This document shows positions 14,851 through 24,728 of a stretch of DNA of 39,999 nucleotides, piece by piece (position 1 is the first letter of the stretch; the number at the start of each line of letters is the position of its first letter). This DNA is from Pectobacterium brasiliense. Lineage in GTDB: Bacteria > Pseudomonadota > Gammaproteobacteria > Enterobacterales > Enterobacteriaceae. A program made the translations under genes and the position numbers. Location of the stretch: the NCBI RefSeq assembly GCF_013449685.1, contig NZ_JACDSF010000041.1, positions 458 through 40,456 on the forward strand. Direction: 5' to 3'. Under the pieces are notes generated by a model. It had not been told where the DNA came from. It saw only the letters and a list, made by a program, of their open reading frames with translations, and did not search any database.

Positions 14851-16209
14851 ATGGCCACCTCGCTCTTACTCTGCATCGCTATCGCCGGGGTATTACTCCT
14901 GCTGCTGATGGTCATTAAATTTAAAATTCAGCCCTTTGTCGCCCTGCTGGTTGTCAGTCTATTGGTTGCATTAGCAACCGGAATACCCACAGAAGAAATA
15001 ATGAAAGTGATGTCCAGTGGAATGGGCGGGGTACTCGGTTCGATCACCATGATCATTGGGCTAGGTGCCATGCTAGGCAGAATGATCGAGGTTTCTGGTG
15101 GTGCTGAGTCTTTGGCAAAGAAATTCACGCAAACACTGGGAGAAAAACGCGTCATTGCCGCATTGACCATGGCGGCATTTATTCTCGGCATTCCGGTATT
15201 TTTTGATGTCGGCTTTATTATTCTGGCACCTATTATTTATGGATTCGCAAAAGTCGCCAAGGTCTCTCCACTTAAATTCGGTCTGCCCGTCGCGGGTGTG
15301 ATGTTGACGGTTCACGTCGCCCTGCCCCCTCATCCTGGACCGGTTGCGGCAGCCAGTTTGTTAAAAGCCGATGTGGGCTGGTTAACCATATTGGGGCTGG
15401 CGATTTCTATTCCTGTCGGCATTATCGGTTTCTGGGTTGCAAAATATATTAACCGTCGGCAGTACGCGCTATCTGTTGATGTGCTGGAGCAACTGCAATT
15501 AGCAAAAACTGAAGAAAAAAATGAGGTGACGCCACATAAGAATGCGCCTTCCGCCAGTCTGGTTACGGCGCTGATTGTCATCCCTATCGCCATTATTATG
15601 CTCGGCACCGTGGCGGCGACGCTGTTCCCAGCAGGCCACCCGCTGCGTAATATCACCACGTTGGTCGGTTCCCCTGCGGTTGCGCTACTGATTGCCCTGG
15701 CACTCGCCTTTTACTTTATCGCTATGCGTAGAGGCTGGTCGCTTGAAAAGACCGGCAACATTATGGGCGATGCCATGCCTGCCGCGGCGGTCGTCATCAT
15801 GGTGACCGGTGCGGGCGGCGTATTCGGTAAAGTGCTGGTGGAATCCGGTGTCGGTAAGGCGCTGGCGGATACGCTGACCAGCATTCACCTGCCGCTGGTG
15901 CCTGCCGCGTTTCTTTTGTCGCTGGCGCTGCGTGCCTCGCAAGGTTCGGCTACCGTCGCCATTCTCACTACCTGCGGCCTATTGAGCGAAGCTGTCAGCG
16001 GTCTGAACCAGATGCAGCTGGTGCTGGTGACGCTCTCTGCCTGCTTTGGCGGACTGGGCCTGTCGCACGTCAATGACTCCGGCTTCTGGATTGTCACCAA
16101 ATATCTGGGGCTGTCCGTCGCCGACGGCCTGCGCACCTGGACGGTGCTGACGACGATCCTCGGGCTGGCTGGGTTCCTCTTCACCTGGGCATTGTGGCTG
16201 GTGCTGTAA
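14851..16209 (+). CDS. ygbN: GntP-family permease YgbN, probable threonate importer
   Basis: This is an inner-membrane proton symporter of the gluconate permease (GntP, PF02447) family, 452 residues with about 12-14 membrane segments. It contains family stretches such as 'GIPVFFDVGFIILAPIIYGF', 'HVALPPHPGPVAAASLL' and, near the C-terminus, 'ACFGGLGLSHVNDSGFW'. As the last gene behind ltnD-otnKCI it most probably imports threonate or a related four-carbon acid; specificity is inferred from context. The stop codon lies in a 17-bp tandem duplication. The start at 14851 follows AGGATAAGAAC. Confidence 0.9.
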   Translation: MATSLLLCIAIAGVLLLLLMVIKFKIQPFVALLVVSLLVALATGIPTEEIMKVMSSGMGGVLGSITMIIGLGAMLGRMIEVSGGAESLAKKFTQTLGEKRVIAALTMAAFILGIPVFFDVGFIILAPIIYGFAKVAKVSPLKFGLPVAGVMLTVHVALPPHPGPVAAASLLKADVGWLTILGLAISIPVGIIGFWVAKYINRRQYALSVDVLEQLQLAKTEEKNEVTPHKNAPSASLVTALIVIPIAIIMLGTVAATLFPAGHPLRNITTLVGSPAVALLIALALAFYFIAMRRGWSLEKTGNIMGDAMPAAAVVIMVTGAGGVFGKVLVESGVGKALADTLTSIHLPLVPAAFLLSLALRASQGSATVAILTTCGLLSEAVSGLNQMQLVLVTLSACFGGLGLSHVNDSGFWIVTKYLGLSVADGLRTWTVLTTILGLAGFLFTWALWLVL

Positions 16210-16231
16210 TAGCGCTGGTGCTGTAATAGCG
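16198..16231 (+). repeat. 17-bp tandem duplication across the ygbN stop
   Basis: CTGGTGCTGTAATAGCG occurs twice back to back. The unit contains the last codons and the TAA stop of ygbN, so the second copy is a non-coding echo of the gene end. It looks like a recent slippage duplication and should vary between strains. Confidence 0.85.
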
Positions 16232-16245
16232 TGAAATTTCACAAT

Positions 16246-16265
16246 GGGGAGGCTGCGGCTTCCCC
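16246..16265 (+). terminator. Hairpin after ygbN
   Basis: GGGGAGGC and GCTTCCCC form an 8-base stem (one G-T pair) around TGCG, 37 bases after the ygbN stop. The stem is strong but no T-run follows (GTTGG), so it is at best an imperfect intrinsic terminator of the threonate operon. Confidence 0.45.
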
Positions 16266-16541
16266 GTTGGTATCAACTGAATAATGCATGTACATACCTC
16301 CTTTATGCTGAAAAATGCGCCCTTTTTACTCCCGTATTCCACATCTACCCGTTTTTATTCTGCCTTTATAATATCTTCAGGTAAGAAACAACGCGTTTTC
16401 CTGCCTACTCTCGCAAATTGGCATACCGCACACATTAATGTAATTAATCAGAAGTGCACCCAATTCCTGACCTGTCGCAAAGGATGCCCAATCTATAAGG
16501 CAAAGCCTGCATCAATCAATGAAAAATAATAAAGGAACATT
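16266..16541 (+). other. Upstream region of the first chemoreceptor
   Basis: No gene is seen. A TATAAT lies at 16367-16372 without a good -35 partner. I found no convincing flagellar sigma-28 promoter (TAAA, 15 bases, GCCGATAA), which chemoreceptor genes often have. A ribosome-binding AAAGGAAC precedes the chemoreceptor ATG. Confidence 0.4.
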
Positions 16542-18221
16542 ATGAATTTTCTATCAAAAATGAAACTTGGTGCCATGCTTGGCGCAGGTTTCGCTTCTGT
16601 CATCATTATCGGTCTGATGGTTGCCATTCTGGGGCGCGTCCATCTCGCCAATCTGGGTAAAGATATTGAATCACTCTCTGAAAAGAATCTGGCCAACCTG
16701 CTTCTGATTCAGGATACCAAGAGTGGCTTTGAGGTTGTCGCCCGTGTTGTCCGTAATATCGGGCTGTCACAAGACAGCGCGCGTATCCAGGAAGAAAAAC
16801 GCATTTTAGATCAGCAAATTACCCGTAATAGTGAAGCGCTGGAAAAAGTCTATAAACAGCTTGCCGAACCGGAGGCGCGTGCCTTGCTGGAACAACTTAC
16901 GCAGGCTCGGCCGGTTTATCTGAAAGCGGTGAATAAAGCTATTGCATTAAGCCTCTCTGGGGTGCCGGAAGAAAAAGTGCAGGCCGCGTTAGTTATGGTC
17001 AATGAATTACCCCCCGCACAGGCGTCAGTTTTTGCGGCTCTAGACGGGCTGACGGCGTTGCAGAAAAAACAAACGATGGAAACGACGACCAACGCCATGC
17101 ATAAAGCCAGAGACGATGGCAATACGCTGCTGCTGTTCGCTGCGTTCGCAGTCTTCGTCGGGATTTTTATCTCCATCTTGATTACCCGCACGATAAAAAA
17201 TCTGCTGGGTGGCGAAGTCGCTTACGCCGCATACATCGCGCAAGAGGTTGCACAGGGAAATCTGGCCGTCAGCGTCGATCTGCGCACCGGCGACAACCAC
17301 AGCGTGCTGGCCGCCATGAACGGTATGCGCAAAAGCCTGAGTGGGATTGTTGAACAGGTGCGTGAGAGCAGCGAATCGATCGCAACCGGTGCCAGCGAGA
17401 TTGCCGCAGGCAGTACCGATCTTAGCCAGCGCACAGAAGAGCAGGCGGCCAATCTGCAACAAACCGCCGCCTCAATGGAAGAAATAAGCCAGACCGTGCG
17501 CCAAAACACCGAGACGGTGCGTAATGCCACACAGCTGGCACAGGCCACCAGCGATACCGCAGCCAAAGGAGGCAAAGCCGTTGGCAATATCGTTGTCACC
17601 ATGAAAGAGATTACCGACAGTTCGCGTAAAATTGGCGATATCATTAGCGTCATTGACGGCATCGCCTTCCAGACCAACATTCTGGCGCTCAACGCCGCGG
17701 TGGAAGCCGCACGGGCTGGCGAACAAGGCCGTGGTTTTGCGGTGGTTGCGGGTGAAGTGCGTTCTCTGGCACAACGCTCCGCTTCTGCGGCAAAAGAAAT
17801 CAAAGAGCTGATCGGCCACAGCGTCGAGAAGGTGGAAGCCGGTTCCGCCATGGTAGACAGCGCTGGCGCGACGATTGAAGAGCTGGTACGTCAGGCACAC
17901 AATGTTGCGGGTCTGCTTAACGAAATTGGCGTCACCACGCAGGAGCAAGAATCCGGCGTCTCGCAGATTCATGATGCCGTGAACCAACTTGACCAGGTCA
18001 CACAGCAGAACGCCGCACTCGTTGAGCAATCCGCTTCTGCCGCCGATAGCCTGAGCGATCAGGCTGCCCGTCTGGTCGAACTGATGAAAGTGTTCGTCGT
18101 TGAAGGCGGATCGTCACAGCGTATTACACCGCCGTTGAAACGGCCTGACAGCGCCAAACTCTCTCTCGCTAATCCTAAAAGCAGCACGAGAAGCGATAGC
18201 CAAAACTGGGAAACTTTTTAA
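16542..18221 (+). CDS. Methyl-accepting chemotaxis protein (first of a pair)
   Basis: The 559-residue receptor has membrane segments at about residues 12-31 and 194-215 enclosing a roughly 160-residue periplasmic, mainly helical domain of the four-helix-bundle type. A HAMP linker follows (about 215-270), then the methyl-accepting coiled coil with the signalling tip '[20 protein letters not shown]' near 373-392, and the CheR/CheB docking pentapeptide NWETF at the very end, as in Tar and Tsr. Ligand is unknown; the periplasmic domain lacks the Arg pattern I would need to call an aspartate or serine receptor. It lies next to a second receptor with near-identical signalling core but different sensor. 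A strong terminator (18242-18270) follows, so it is its own transcription unit. Confidence 0.93.
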   Translation: MNFLSKMKLGAMLGAGFASVIIIGLMVAILGRVHLANLGKDIESLSEKNLANLLLIQDTKSGFEVVARVVRNIGLSQDSARIQEEKRILDQQITRNSEALEKVYKQLAEPEARALLEQLTQARPVYLKAVNKAIALSLSGVPEEKVQAALVMVNELPPAQASVFAALDGLTALQKKQTMETTTNAMHKARDDGNTLLLFAAFAVFVGIFISILITRTIKNLLGGEVAYAAYIAQEVAQGNLAVSVDLRTGDNHSVLAAMNGMRKSLSGIVEQVRESSESIATGASEIAAGSTDLSQRTEEQAANLQQTAASMEEISQTVRQNTETVRNATQLAQATSDTAAKGGKAVGNIVVTMKEITDSSRKIGDIISVIDGIAFQTNILALNAAVEAARAGEQGRGFAVVAGEVRSLAQRSASAAKEIKELIGHSVEKVEAGSAMVDSAGATIEELVRQAHNVAGLLNEIGVTTQEQESGVSQIHDAVNQLDQVTQQNAALVEQSASAADSLSDQAARLVELMKVFVVEGGSSQRITPPLKRPDSAKLSLANPKSSTRSDSQNWETF

Positions 18222-18241
18222 CAGCCAGCCCAAAGTCCCCC

Positions 18242-18270
18242 AAAACCGCTGAGCGATCGGCGGTTTTTTA
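18242..18270 (+). terminator. Intrinsic terminator after the first chemoreceptor
   Basis: AAAACCGC (18242-18249) and GCGGTTTT (18260-18267) form a perfect 8-base stem with a 10-base loop, running into TTTTTT, 20 bases after the stop. Confidence 0.9.
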
Positions 18271-18985
18271 TCCCTTTATGACCAGAACATCTCACGTTAC
18301 CACGCTTCCCCCTTCCACCACACATCAAGAAACGAGCAAAAAATTTTCAATAGGAAAAAACAATGAATAAAGAGAAAAACGAACAATGCGTTTTATATTA
18401 AGTACGATGGAATAAAATCAATAAAAAACAAGAGGAATGACGATCTGCGATGATAAAAACATCAAATATATAGTGGTAAAAATACCAAATCTTTCGAAAA
18501 AAAAGAATAAATAAGAAATAGCATCGCTATTAAAAGCTGAATAAACAAACAAAAATCATCATCACCGTGTTTATTAACATGGCTGTCAATTTAACATTAC
18601 ATCCTGACATCCGTTTATTTTCTCTCTAATCCATAGAGATATTGCGACTTTTACCGCCGCCTTTTATACTCCAGCGCCATCATTTTCCTGTTATCAGAAT
18701 AGATTTTATTGCAGCAGACTCACCAGACGTTGCGAAAAGTGTAACAGGATAACGTCAATACAGAACAGGGGTATTCACTAAGGGCAACAGACAACGATGA
18801 TGGGAAAGGATAGACCCGTCATCCTACAAGCCCTTATTTATTCCTCTTACTGCGACTCACATTTTGAGGTGTATCAGCGTGATGGTATTTGCAAAATAAA
18901 TACGTTTGCGCAATGCCTATTTCACATTTAAAGCACGCCGACGCCAACCATATCCATTCTCAACCTATAAATAATAAGGGACACA
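18271..18985 (+). other. Long AT-rich gap between the two chemoreceptor genes
   Basis: About 715 bases without a supported gene. It is strikingly A-rich around 18340-18560. A 12-codon frame at about 18363 has an AGGA upstream, but it is too short to call. Near the right end TAAA, 14 bases, GCCTATTT (about 18897-18922) faintly resembles a sigma-28 promoter and could serve the second chemoreceptor; spacing and -10 are off consensus. Nothing else was recognised. Confidence 0.4.
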
Positions 18986-20656
18986 ATGAATCTCATCAAA
19001 AATAGTAGCCTGGGTAAAATGCTAGGGACTGGCTTTACCCTGGTCATCGCTATCGGATTTCTGGTGGCGGTATTTGGCCGTATCCAGCTCGACAAACTTG
19101 GGGAAAACATCCAACTGCTGTCGCAGTTCCGCATTACCAACCTCATGATGATGAAGGAGTTTAAAGACAACGTAAACACCAATGCCATCGCCATTAGAAA
19201 CCTCACGATGCTGGAAGACAGCCGGAAAATTCAAGAAGAGAAAACCCACATCGAGGAAATGGTCGCCCGTAATAACGCATTACTTGCCAAAATACGCGAC
19301 CGCGCTATCGATCAACATTCACAAGAACTGATTGCAGCACTGGATCGCGTACGACCAACCTATAACGACAGCATCGCAAACGCCATCGCACTGGCCATGG
19401 CACACAGGAACAAAGAAGCTCAAGATCTACTATTAACCGACGTTCAGGCTAAGCAGGGTATCGTCTTCAACTCTCTGAATGAGATGGTTGGCTGGCAAGA
19501 GAAGATCACGGTTGATGCTGCCAACCAGTCTTTAAAGAATGCCACCAGCGCAGGTACATTGATGATCATCATCGCCCTGCTTGCTGTTGTGTTGGGCGCA
19601 ATGATCTCTTGGTGGATTACCCGAACCATTAAACGTCAGCTAGGGGGAGAACCCGCCTACACGTTGGAAGTCACGCGTCAGGTTGCGCAAGGGAATCTGG
19701 CTGTCGCGATTGAACTGCGCGACGGTGATACCACCAGTGTGCTGGCCGCAATGGAAGAGATGCGTCAAAACCTGAGCAACCTCGTCGGTCAGGTGCATCA
19801 GAGCAGTGAATCTATCGCTACGGGCGCAACGCAGATTGCGATGGGCAACACCGATCTAAGCCAGCGCACGGAAGAACAGGCCGCGAACCTTCAAGAAACC
19901 GCGGCCTCAATGGAACAAATGAATACCACAGTGAAGCAAAATGCGGCGACCGTGCGCACCGCAACGGAGTTAGCCCATTCCGCCAGCACGACGGCGCAAA
20001 AAGGCGGCGATGCGGTCAATAACGTTGTGCGTACCATGGAAGATATTATCGCCAGTTCACGTAAGATTGGCGATATTATTGGTGTGATTGACGGCATTGC
20101 CTTCCAGACCAACATTCTGGCGCTCAATGCTGCCGTTGAAGCCGCCAGAGCCGGTGAACAAGGCCGTGGCTTCGCCGTGGTTGCCGGTGAAGTGCGTTCT
20201 CTGGCGCAGCGTTCCGCTTCCGCCGCGCGTGAAATCAAAGATCTGATTAGCGTAAGTGTGGCTAACGTAGAAATGGGTGAGAAGCAGGTTAACGATGCGG
20301 GTATCACCATTAAAGACATTGTCGAAAAATCTCAGCAGGTTGCCAACCTGCTCAATGAGATCGGCCTGACCACGCACGAACAGGAACAGGGCGTTTCTCA
20401 GGTGAATGATGCGGTGAATCAGCTCGATCAGGTGACGCAACAGAACGCCGCGCTGGTTGAAGAATCCGCCTCCGCTGCCGACAGCCTGAGTGAGCAGGCC
20501 AGAACGCTGCTGGAATTAATGGGCGTGTTTAAAATCAGTGGCGTTCAGACGCCAGCACCACGGCTGACGTCAAAGACGAAGCAGCCGGCTGCACCGAGGC
20601 TAGCTCTGGCTGGTCAGTCAGGCAGCACAAACCGTGATAACTGGGAAACCTTTTAA
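18986..20656 (+). CDS. Methyl-accepting chemotaxis protein (second of a pair)
   Basis: The 556-residue receptor has the same layout as its neighbour: membrane segments at about 12-31 and 190-211, a helical periplasmic sensor, HAMP, methylation helices, the tip '[20 protein letters not shown]' and the C-terminal NWETF. The cytoplasmic half is nearly the same as that of the first receptor, while the periplasmic halves share only scattered positions (for example a similar 'SRKIQEEK'/'SARIQEEK' segment), so the pair probably arose by duplication and then changed ligand. The signal output should reach the normal CheA/CheW array. The start follows AAGGGACACA. Ligand is unknown. Confidence 0.93.
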   Translation: MNLIKNSSLGKMLGTGFTLVIAIGFLVAVFGRIQLDKLGENIQLLSQFRITNLMMMKEFKDNVNTNAIAIRNLTMLEDSRKIQEEKTHIEEMVARNNALLAKIRDRAIDQHSQELIAALDRVRPTYNDSIANAIALAMAHRNKEAQDLLLTDVQAKQGIVFNSLNEMVGWQEKITVDAANQSLKNATSAGTLMIIIALLAVVLGAMISWWITRTIKRQLGGEPAYTLEVTRQVAQGNLAVAIELRDGDTTSVLAAMEEMRQNLSNLVGQVHQSSESIATGATQIAMGNTDLSQRTEEQAANLQETAASMEQMNTTVKQNAATVRTATELAHSASTTAQKGGDAVNNVVRTMEDIIASSRKIGDIIGVIDGIAFQTNILALNAAVEAARAGEQGRGFAVVAGEVRSLAQRSASAAREIKDLISVSVANVEMGEKQVNDAGITIKDIVEKSQQVANLLNEIGLTTHEQEQGVSQVNDAVNQLDQVTQQNAALVEESASAADSLSEQARTLLELMGVFKISGVQTPAPRLTSKTKQPAAPRLALAGQSGSTNRDNWETF

Positions 20657-20703
20657 CGAACGCGGCCAAGCGATGGATTCCTCGGCAACTTAGCACACAA
20701 CAT

Positions 20704-20731
20704 AAAGCCGCTGACTCTTCAGCGGCTTTTT
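20704..20731. terminator. Bidirectional terminator between chemoreceptor and aminotransferase
   Basis: AAAGCCGCTGA and TCAGCGGCTTT form a perfect 11-base stem around CTCT, followed by T residues on the plus strand and, because of the AAA arm, also by T residues on the minus strand. It lies between two convergent genes and probably serves both. Confidence 0.92.
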
Positions 20732-20759
20732 ACATTAACGAGCGATTCATTATCGGCGA

Positions 20760-21950
20760 TTACAGCGCCCGACGCAGGCGAGCCACCGCTTCATGCATTT
20801 GCTCATCCGTTGCTGTCGCAAAGGACAGACGCAGCGTTGAGTAATCGAGATTGTCTGGGAAGAAGAACTCGCCCGGCACGAAGACCACGCCCTGATCCAG
20901 CGTCTTCTTCAGCCATTCCGTCGTATTGAAATCGTCCTGACGGAACTTCGCCCACAGGAACATCCCACCTTTCGGCTGGTTGAAGGTGATGACATCACCC
21001 AGTTCCTTCTCGACCAGCTGTGCCAGCAGTTCACCTTTGTGCTTATACGCGTGGCGAATTTTCTCGATCTGCGTATCCAGACGTCCCAGCCCCAGATAGC
21101 ATTCCGCGACGGTCTGCGACAATGCGCTGGCATGCAGGTCAGCGGCCTGTTTGATAATCGCTACTTTGTGCAACAGCCAATCCGGCAGAATCGCCCAGCC
21201 GAGACGTAATCCCGGAGCCAGCACCTTCGAGAACGTAGAGGTATACAGCACGTATTCCGTGCTACCCAGTTGCTCCTGCGCCAGTTGGAACAGCGTCGGG
21301 TTGCGCTCTTCGGTGAAGCGCAGCTCGCCATAGGGATCGTCTTCGATAATGACAAAACCGTAGCGTTCTGCCAGTTGAACCAATTTCAGGCGACGTTCAT
21401 AGCTCAGCGTCACGCCGCTCGGGTTACCGAAGTTCGGAACGATATAAACGCCTTTGATGCGCTGTTTCGTCAGCAGCTCTTCCAACTCGTCAACGACCAT
21501 GCCGTCGGCATCGGATGACACCGACATCACCTGCGCCTGCGCCAGCTCCAGCGTTTGCAGCGCTGCCAAATAAGTCGGACGTTCAACGACGAACACGTCG
21601 CCCGGATCGACGATCGAGCGCATGATCAAGTCCAGCGCCTGCTGCGAACCCGCCGTCACCACAATATCGTCACCGCGCGTTTTTACGCCGCGCACAGCAC
21701 ACAGCTCGGCAATGCGATCGCGCAGCACGCCGCTGCCTTCGGTCAAGCCATACTGGAATGCCGTTTTCGGCTGTTCGGTAATCGCTAACTGCGTGGCCTG
21801 ACTTAACCCTTCGAAATCAAATAATGCATCTGACGGAATCCCGCCAGCCAGCGAGATAATATTTTCCATCTTGCTGTGTTTCAGCAGTTCACGGATGGCG
21901 GAACTTTTTAACTGAGCGATGCGGTGCGCTAACAACCCTTCAATGGCCAT
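20760..21950 (-). CDS. PLP-dependent class I/II aminotransferase
   Basis: This is a 396-residue fold-type I aminotransferase of the family that includes 2-aminoadipate and branched-chain/aromatic transaminases (PF00155). The PLP lysine is Lys242 in 'YTSTFSKVLAPGLRLGW', with Asn176 in 'PNFGNPSG', Asp205 and Tyr207 in 'DDPYGEL', and substrate-carboxylate Arg at the C-terminus in 'STLRLSFA'. There is no N-terminal GntR domain, so it is not a MocR regulator. It follows livF on the same strand after 29 bases with AAGAAGAG as binding site, which suggests it is the last gene of the liv operon. The link suggests transamination of imported leucine, isoleucine or valine, or of a related amino acid; exact substrate is inference. 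Confidence 0.9.
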   Translation of the reverse strand: MAIEGLLAHRIAQLKSSAIRELLKHSKMENIISLAGGIPSDALFDFEGLSQATQLAITEQPKTAFQYGLTEGSGVLRDRIAELCAVRGVKTRGDDIVVTAGSQQALDLIMRSIVDPGDVFVVERPTYLAALQTLELAQAQVMSVSSDADGMVVDELEELLTKQRIKGVYIVPNFGNPSGVTLSYERRLKLVQLAERYGFVIIEDDPYGELRFTEERNPTLFQLAQEQLGSTEYVLYTSTFSKVLAPGLRLGWAILPDWLLHKVAIIKQAADLHASALSQTVAECYLGLGRLDTQIEKIRHAYKHKGELLAQLVEKELGDVITFNQPKGGMFLWAKFRQDDFNTTEWLKKTLDQGVVFVPGEFFFPDNLDYSTLRLSFATATDEQMHEAVARLRRAL

Positions 21951-21979
21951 CTCTTCTTAACCCTTCTACGAAACTTTAA

Positions 21980-22681
21980 TTATCCGCCCAGATAGGCTGA
22001 ACGTACCGCTTCATTAGCTAACAATGCCGCACCGGTATCTTCCAACACGACATGACCGTTTTCAAGTACATAACCCCGATCAGCCAATTTCAGCGCCTGA
22101 TTGGCATTTTGTTCCACCAGGAAGATGGTCATGCCCTCTTCGCGTAGTTGCTGGATCGTGTCGAAAATTTGCAGGATGATGATCGGTGCCAGACCCAGCG
22201 ATGGTTCGTCCAGCAACAGTAAACGCGGCTGGCTCATCAGCGCACGGCCAATCGCCAGCATCTGCTGCTCACCGCCGGACATCGTGCCGGAACGCTGAGC
22301 GCGTCGCTCATACAGACGCGGGAACAGATCGTAAACGCGCGCAATGCGTTCCTGATACTGATCGCGTTCGGCAAAGAACCCGCCCATCGCCAGATTTTCT
22401 TCTACCGTCATGCGGGAAAAGACGCGACGCCCTTCCGGCACAATCGCGATAGCTTCACGCATAATCTGCGCAGTCTGCCAGTTTGTGATGTCCTTACCGT
22501 CAAACGTAATGGTGCCTTCCGTTGCGCGCGGGTCACCGCATAGCGTGCCCAGCAGCGTGGTTTTACCGGCACCGTTCGCGCCGATCAGCGTAACAATCTC
22601 GCCCTGATTAATATGCAGGCTCACCTGATGCAGCGCCTGAATTTTTCCGTAGTGGGCAGAAACCTGATGTAATGACAGCAT
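21980..22681 (-). CDS. livF: Branched-chain amino acid ABC transporter ATPase LivF
   Basis: LivF is one of the two ATPases that power LivHM. The 233 residues contain Walker A GANGAGKTT at 34-42, the signature MSGGEQQ at 134-140 and Walker B with Asp158-Glu159. The stretch 'AIVPEGRRVFSRMTVEENLA' is characteristic of LivF. The gene follows livG after 5 bases with GGATAA as ribosome-binding site. Its product ends with '...EAVRSAYLGG', the usual LivF C-terminus. Confidence 0.96.
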   Translation of the reverse strand: MLSLHQVSAHYGKIQALHQVSLHINQGEIVTLIGANGAGKTTLLGTLCGDPRATEGTITFDGKDITNWQTAQIMREAIAIVPEGRRVFSRMTVEENLAMGGFFAERDQYQERIARVYDLFPRLYERRAQRSGTMSGGEQQMLAIGRALMSQPRLLLLDEPSLGLAPIIILQIFDTIQQLREEGMTIFLVEQNANQALKLADRGYVLENGHVVLEDTGAALLANEAVRSAYLGG

Positions 22682-22686
22682 AAACG

Positions 22687-23457
22687 TTATCCTTCACCCA
22701 GATACGCACGGATGACATCCGGGTTGTTACGAATTTCAGCTGGGGTGCCTTGTGCCAGCGGCGTTCCCTGATTGACGACATAAATCCGGTCGGAAATGCC
22801 CATGACCAGCTTCATATCATGTTCAATCAACAACACAGACACCTGATGGCTATCGCGCAGTTCCGCAATCAGCTGATTTAACTCGTCAGTTTCTTTCGGG
22901 TTCAGGCCAGCCGCAGGCTCATCCAGCATCAGCAGCTCAGGGCGCGTCACCATGCAGCGGGCAATTTCCAGACGGCGCTGCTGGCCGTAAGCCAGATTCC
23001 CCGCCTGACGGTTCGCTAAATCTAACAGACCGATACGCTCCAGCCACACCGCAGCGCGCTCTTGCGCATCGGCTTCCGCACGACGAAAGCCCGGCGTTTT
23101 CAATAGCCCGGCAAACACGCCGCTTTTCAGGTGCTGATGTTGCGCGACCAGCAGGTTCTCGATCACCGTCATTTCACGGAACAGACGAACGTGCTGGAAT
23201 GTGCGCACCACGCCCATACGGGCAATAGCCTGTCCGGGTAACCCTTCCAGATGACGATCGCGCAGCATGATGGTGCCGCCGCTTGGGCGATAAAAACCGG
23301 TCAGGCAGTTAAAGACTGTCGTCTTCCCCGCCCCATTCGGGCCGATCAGCGAGACAATTTCGCCCGCATGAATATCCATTTCAACGTTGTTGACCGCCAG
23401 CAGGCCGCCAAAACGCATCATCAGACCTCTGACTGATAGTAGTGGCTGCGTGCTCAT
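22687..23457 (-). CDS. livG: Branched-chain amino acid ABC transporter ATPase LivG
   Basis: LivG is the second ATPase of the system. In 256 residues it has Walker [10 protein letters not shown] at 39-47, the degenerate signature [13 protein letters not shown] at 155-167, which is typical for LivG, and Walker B ending in Asp179-Glu180. Its ATG overlaps the livM stop by four bases (ATGA on the coding strand). C-terminal '[13 protein letters not shown]' is also typical. Confidence 0.96.
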   Translation of the reverse strand: MSTQPLLSVRGLMMRFGGLLAVNNVEMDIHAGEIVSLIGPNGAGKTTVFNCLTGFYRPSGGTIMLRDRHLEGLPGQAIARMGVVRTFQHVRLFREMTVIENLLVAQHQHLKSGVFAGLLKTPGFRRAEADAQERAAVWLERIGLLDLANRQAGNLAYGQQRRLEIARCMVTRPELLMLDEPAAGLNPKETDELNQLIAELRDSHQVSVLLIEHDMKLVMGISDRIYVVNQGTPLAQGTPAEIRNNPDVIRAYLGEG

Positions 23458-24728
23458 GCTTGCTCTTCCTTCTTCGCGACTTTCAACTTCATCTCAGGAC
23501 GCTTCATCGGCAGCAGGCCTTGCGGACGCCAAATCATCATCAGAACCATCAACGCACCCAGCAGCAGCATGCTGTATTCATTCAGATCGCGCATCAGCTC
23601 GCGGGACACCACCAGCAAGATTGCCGCAAGAATGACCGCAAACTGCGAGCCCATTCCGCCCAGTACGACGATGGCCAGTACAAAGGCAGACTCAGCGAAC
23701 GTGAATGATTCCGGGCTGACAAAGCCCTGACGCGCGGCAAACAGCGTACCGGCAAAACCCGCGAACGCGGCGCTGATGGTAAACGCAGTCAACTTAATGC
23801 GCGTTGGGCTCAGCCCCAGAGAGCGACAGGCGATTTCATCATCCCGCAGCGCTTCCCAGGCACGTCCTAACGGCATCCGCAGCAGACGATTAATCACAAA
23901 CAGGGTCAACACGACCAGCAGCAGCGCGACCAGATACAGGAAGATAATACGGTCACTCGGGTCGTATTGCAGACCGAAGAAATTGTGGAACGTATCCCAA
24001 CCGCCATCGCGCGCGCTGCGGCCAAATTCCAGACCAAAGAAGGTCGGTTTAGGGATCTGGCTGATGCCGTTCGGGCCACCGGTAATTTCAGTGTTATTCA
24101 GCAGCAGGATACGGACAATCTCGCCGAATCCGAGCGTCACAATCGCCAGATAATCGCCGCGCAAACGCAGCACCGGGAACCCCAGCAGGAAGCCGGACAG
24201 CGCCGCCGCCATGCCCGCCAGCGGCAGACTTTCCCAGAAGCCCAATCCGTAATAGTGATTCAGCAGCGCATAGGTATACGCACCAATGGCGTAAAACCCG
24301 CCATAGCCCAATACCAGCAGACCGGACAGGCCAACCACGACGTTCAGGCCCAGACCCAGCATCACGTAAATCAGCGTGAGGGTGGCGATATCTACCGTAC
24401 CGCGCGACACCAGAAACGGCCAGGCGATAGCGGCGATAATCAATGCCACCGCTACTATCTTCTGCCGTGGCGTACTGCCATCAAAGCTCGGCAGCACAAG
24501 CGCAAGCGCAGAAAATTTCTTGATGCTTTGCTGGAAAAGCGGGCGAATCAACTGGAAGAAAAACACCACGATGCAGCCCGCGCCAATCCAGTACCAACGG
24601 ACTTCATCAGCACCGCGCACCACCAATTTGGTACCGTCCAGCGCCAACTGCATGCCCATTAAGAACGAGGCCAGCACCAGCAGCATGAGCGCGGAAACCA
24701 ACGCATTAAACAGGTTGAGCTGTTTCAT
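23454..24728 (-). CDS. livM: Branched-chain amino acid ABC transporter permease LivM
   Basis: LivM is the larger inner-membrane channel subunit, 424 residues (E. coli about 425). It has about ten membrane segments, with the N-terminal extra segments found in enterobacterial LivM, and the coupling region '[20 protein letters not shown]' that contacts the ATPase. It overlaps livH upstream and livG downstream by four bases each, so livH-livM-livG are translationally coupled. Confidence 0.96.
   Translation of the reverse strand: MKQLNLFNALVSALMLLVLASFLMGMQLALDGTKLVVRGADEVRWYWIGAGCIVVFFFQLIRPLFQQSIKKFSALALVLPSFDGSTPRQKIVAVALIIAAIAWPFLVSRGTVDIATLTLIYVMLGLGLNVVVGLSGLLVLGYGGFYAIGAYTYALLNHYYGLGFWESLPLAGMAAALSGFLLGFPVLRLRGDYLAIVTLGFGEIVRILLLNNTEITGGPNGISQIPKPTFFGLEFGRSARDGGWDTFHNFFGLQYDPSDRIIFLYLVALLLVVLTLFVINRLLRMPLGRAWEALRDDEIACRSLGLSPTRIKLTAFTISAAFAGFAGTLFAARQGFVSPESFTFAESAFVLAIVVLGGMGSQFAVILAAILLVVSRELMRDLNEYSMLLLGALMVLMMIWRPQGLLPMKRPEMKLKVAKKEEQA

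Noticed and set aside
18897-18922. Possible sigma-28 promoter before the second chemoreceptor
   Set aside because: Spacing is 14 instead of 15 bases and the -10 (GCCTATTT) differs from GCCGATAA at several positions; kept only as a remark.
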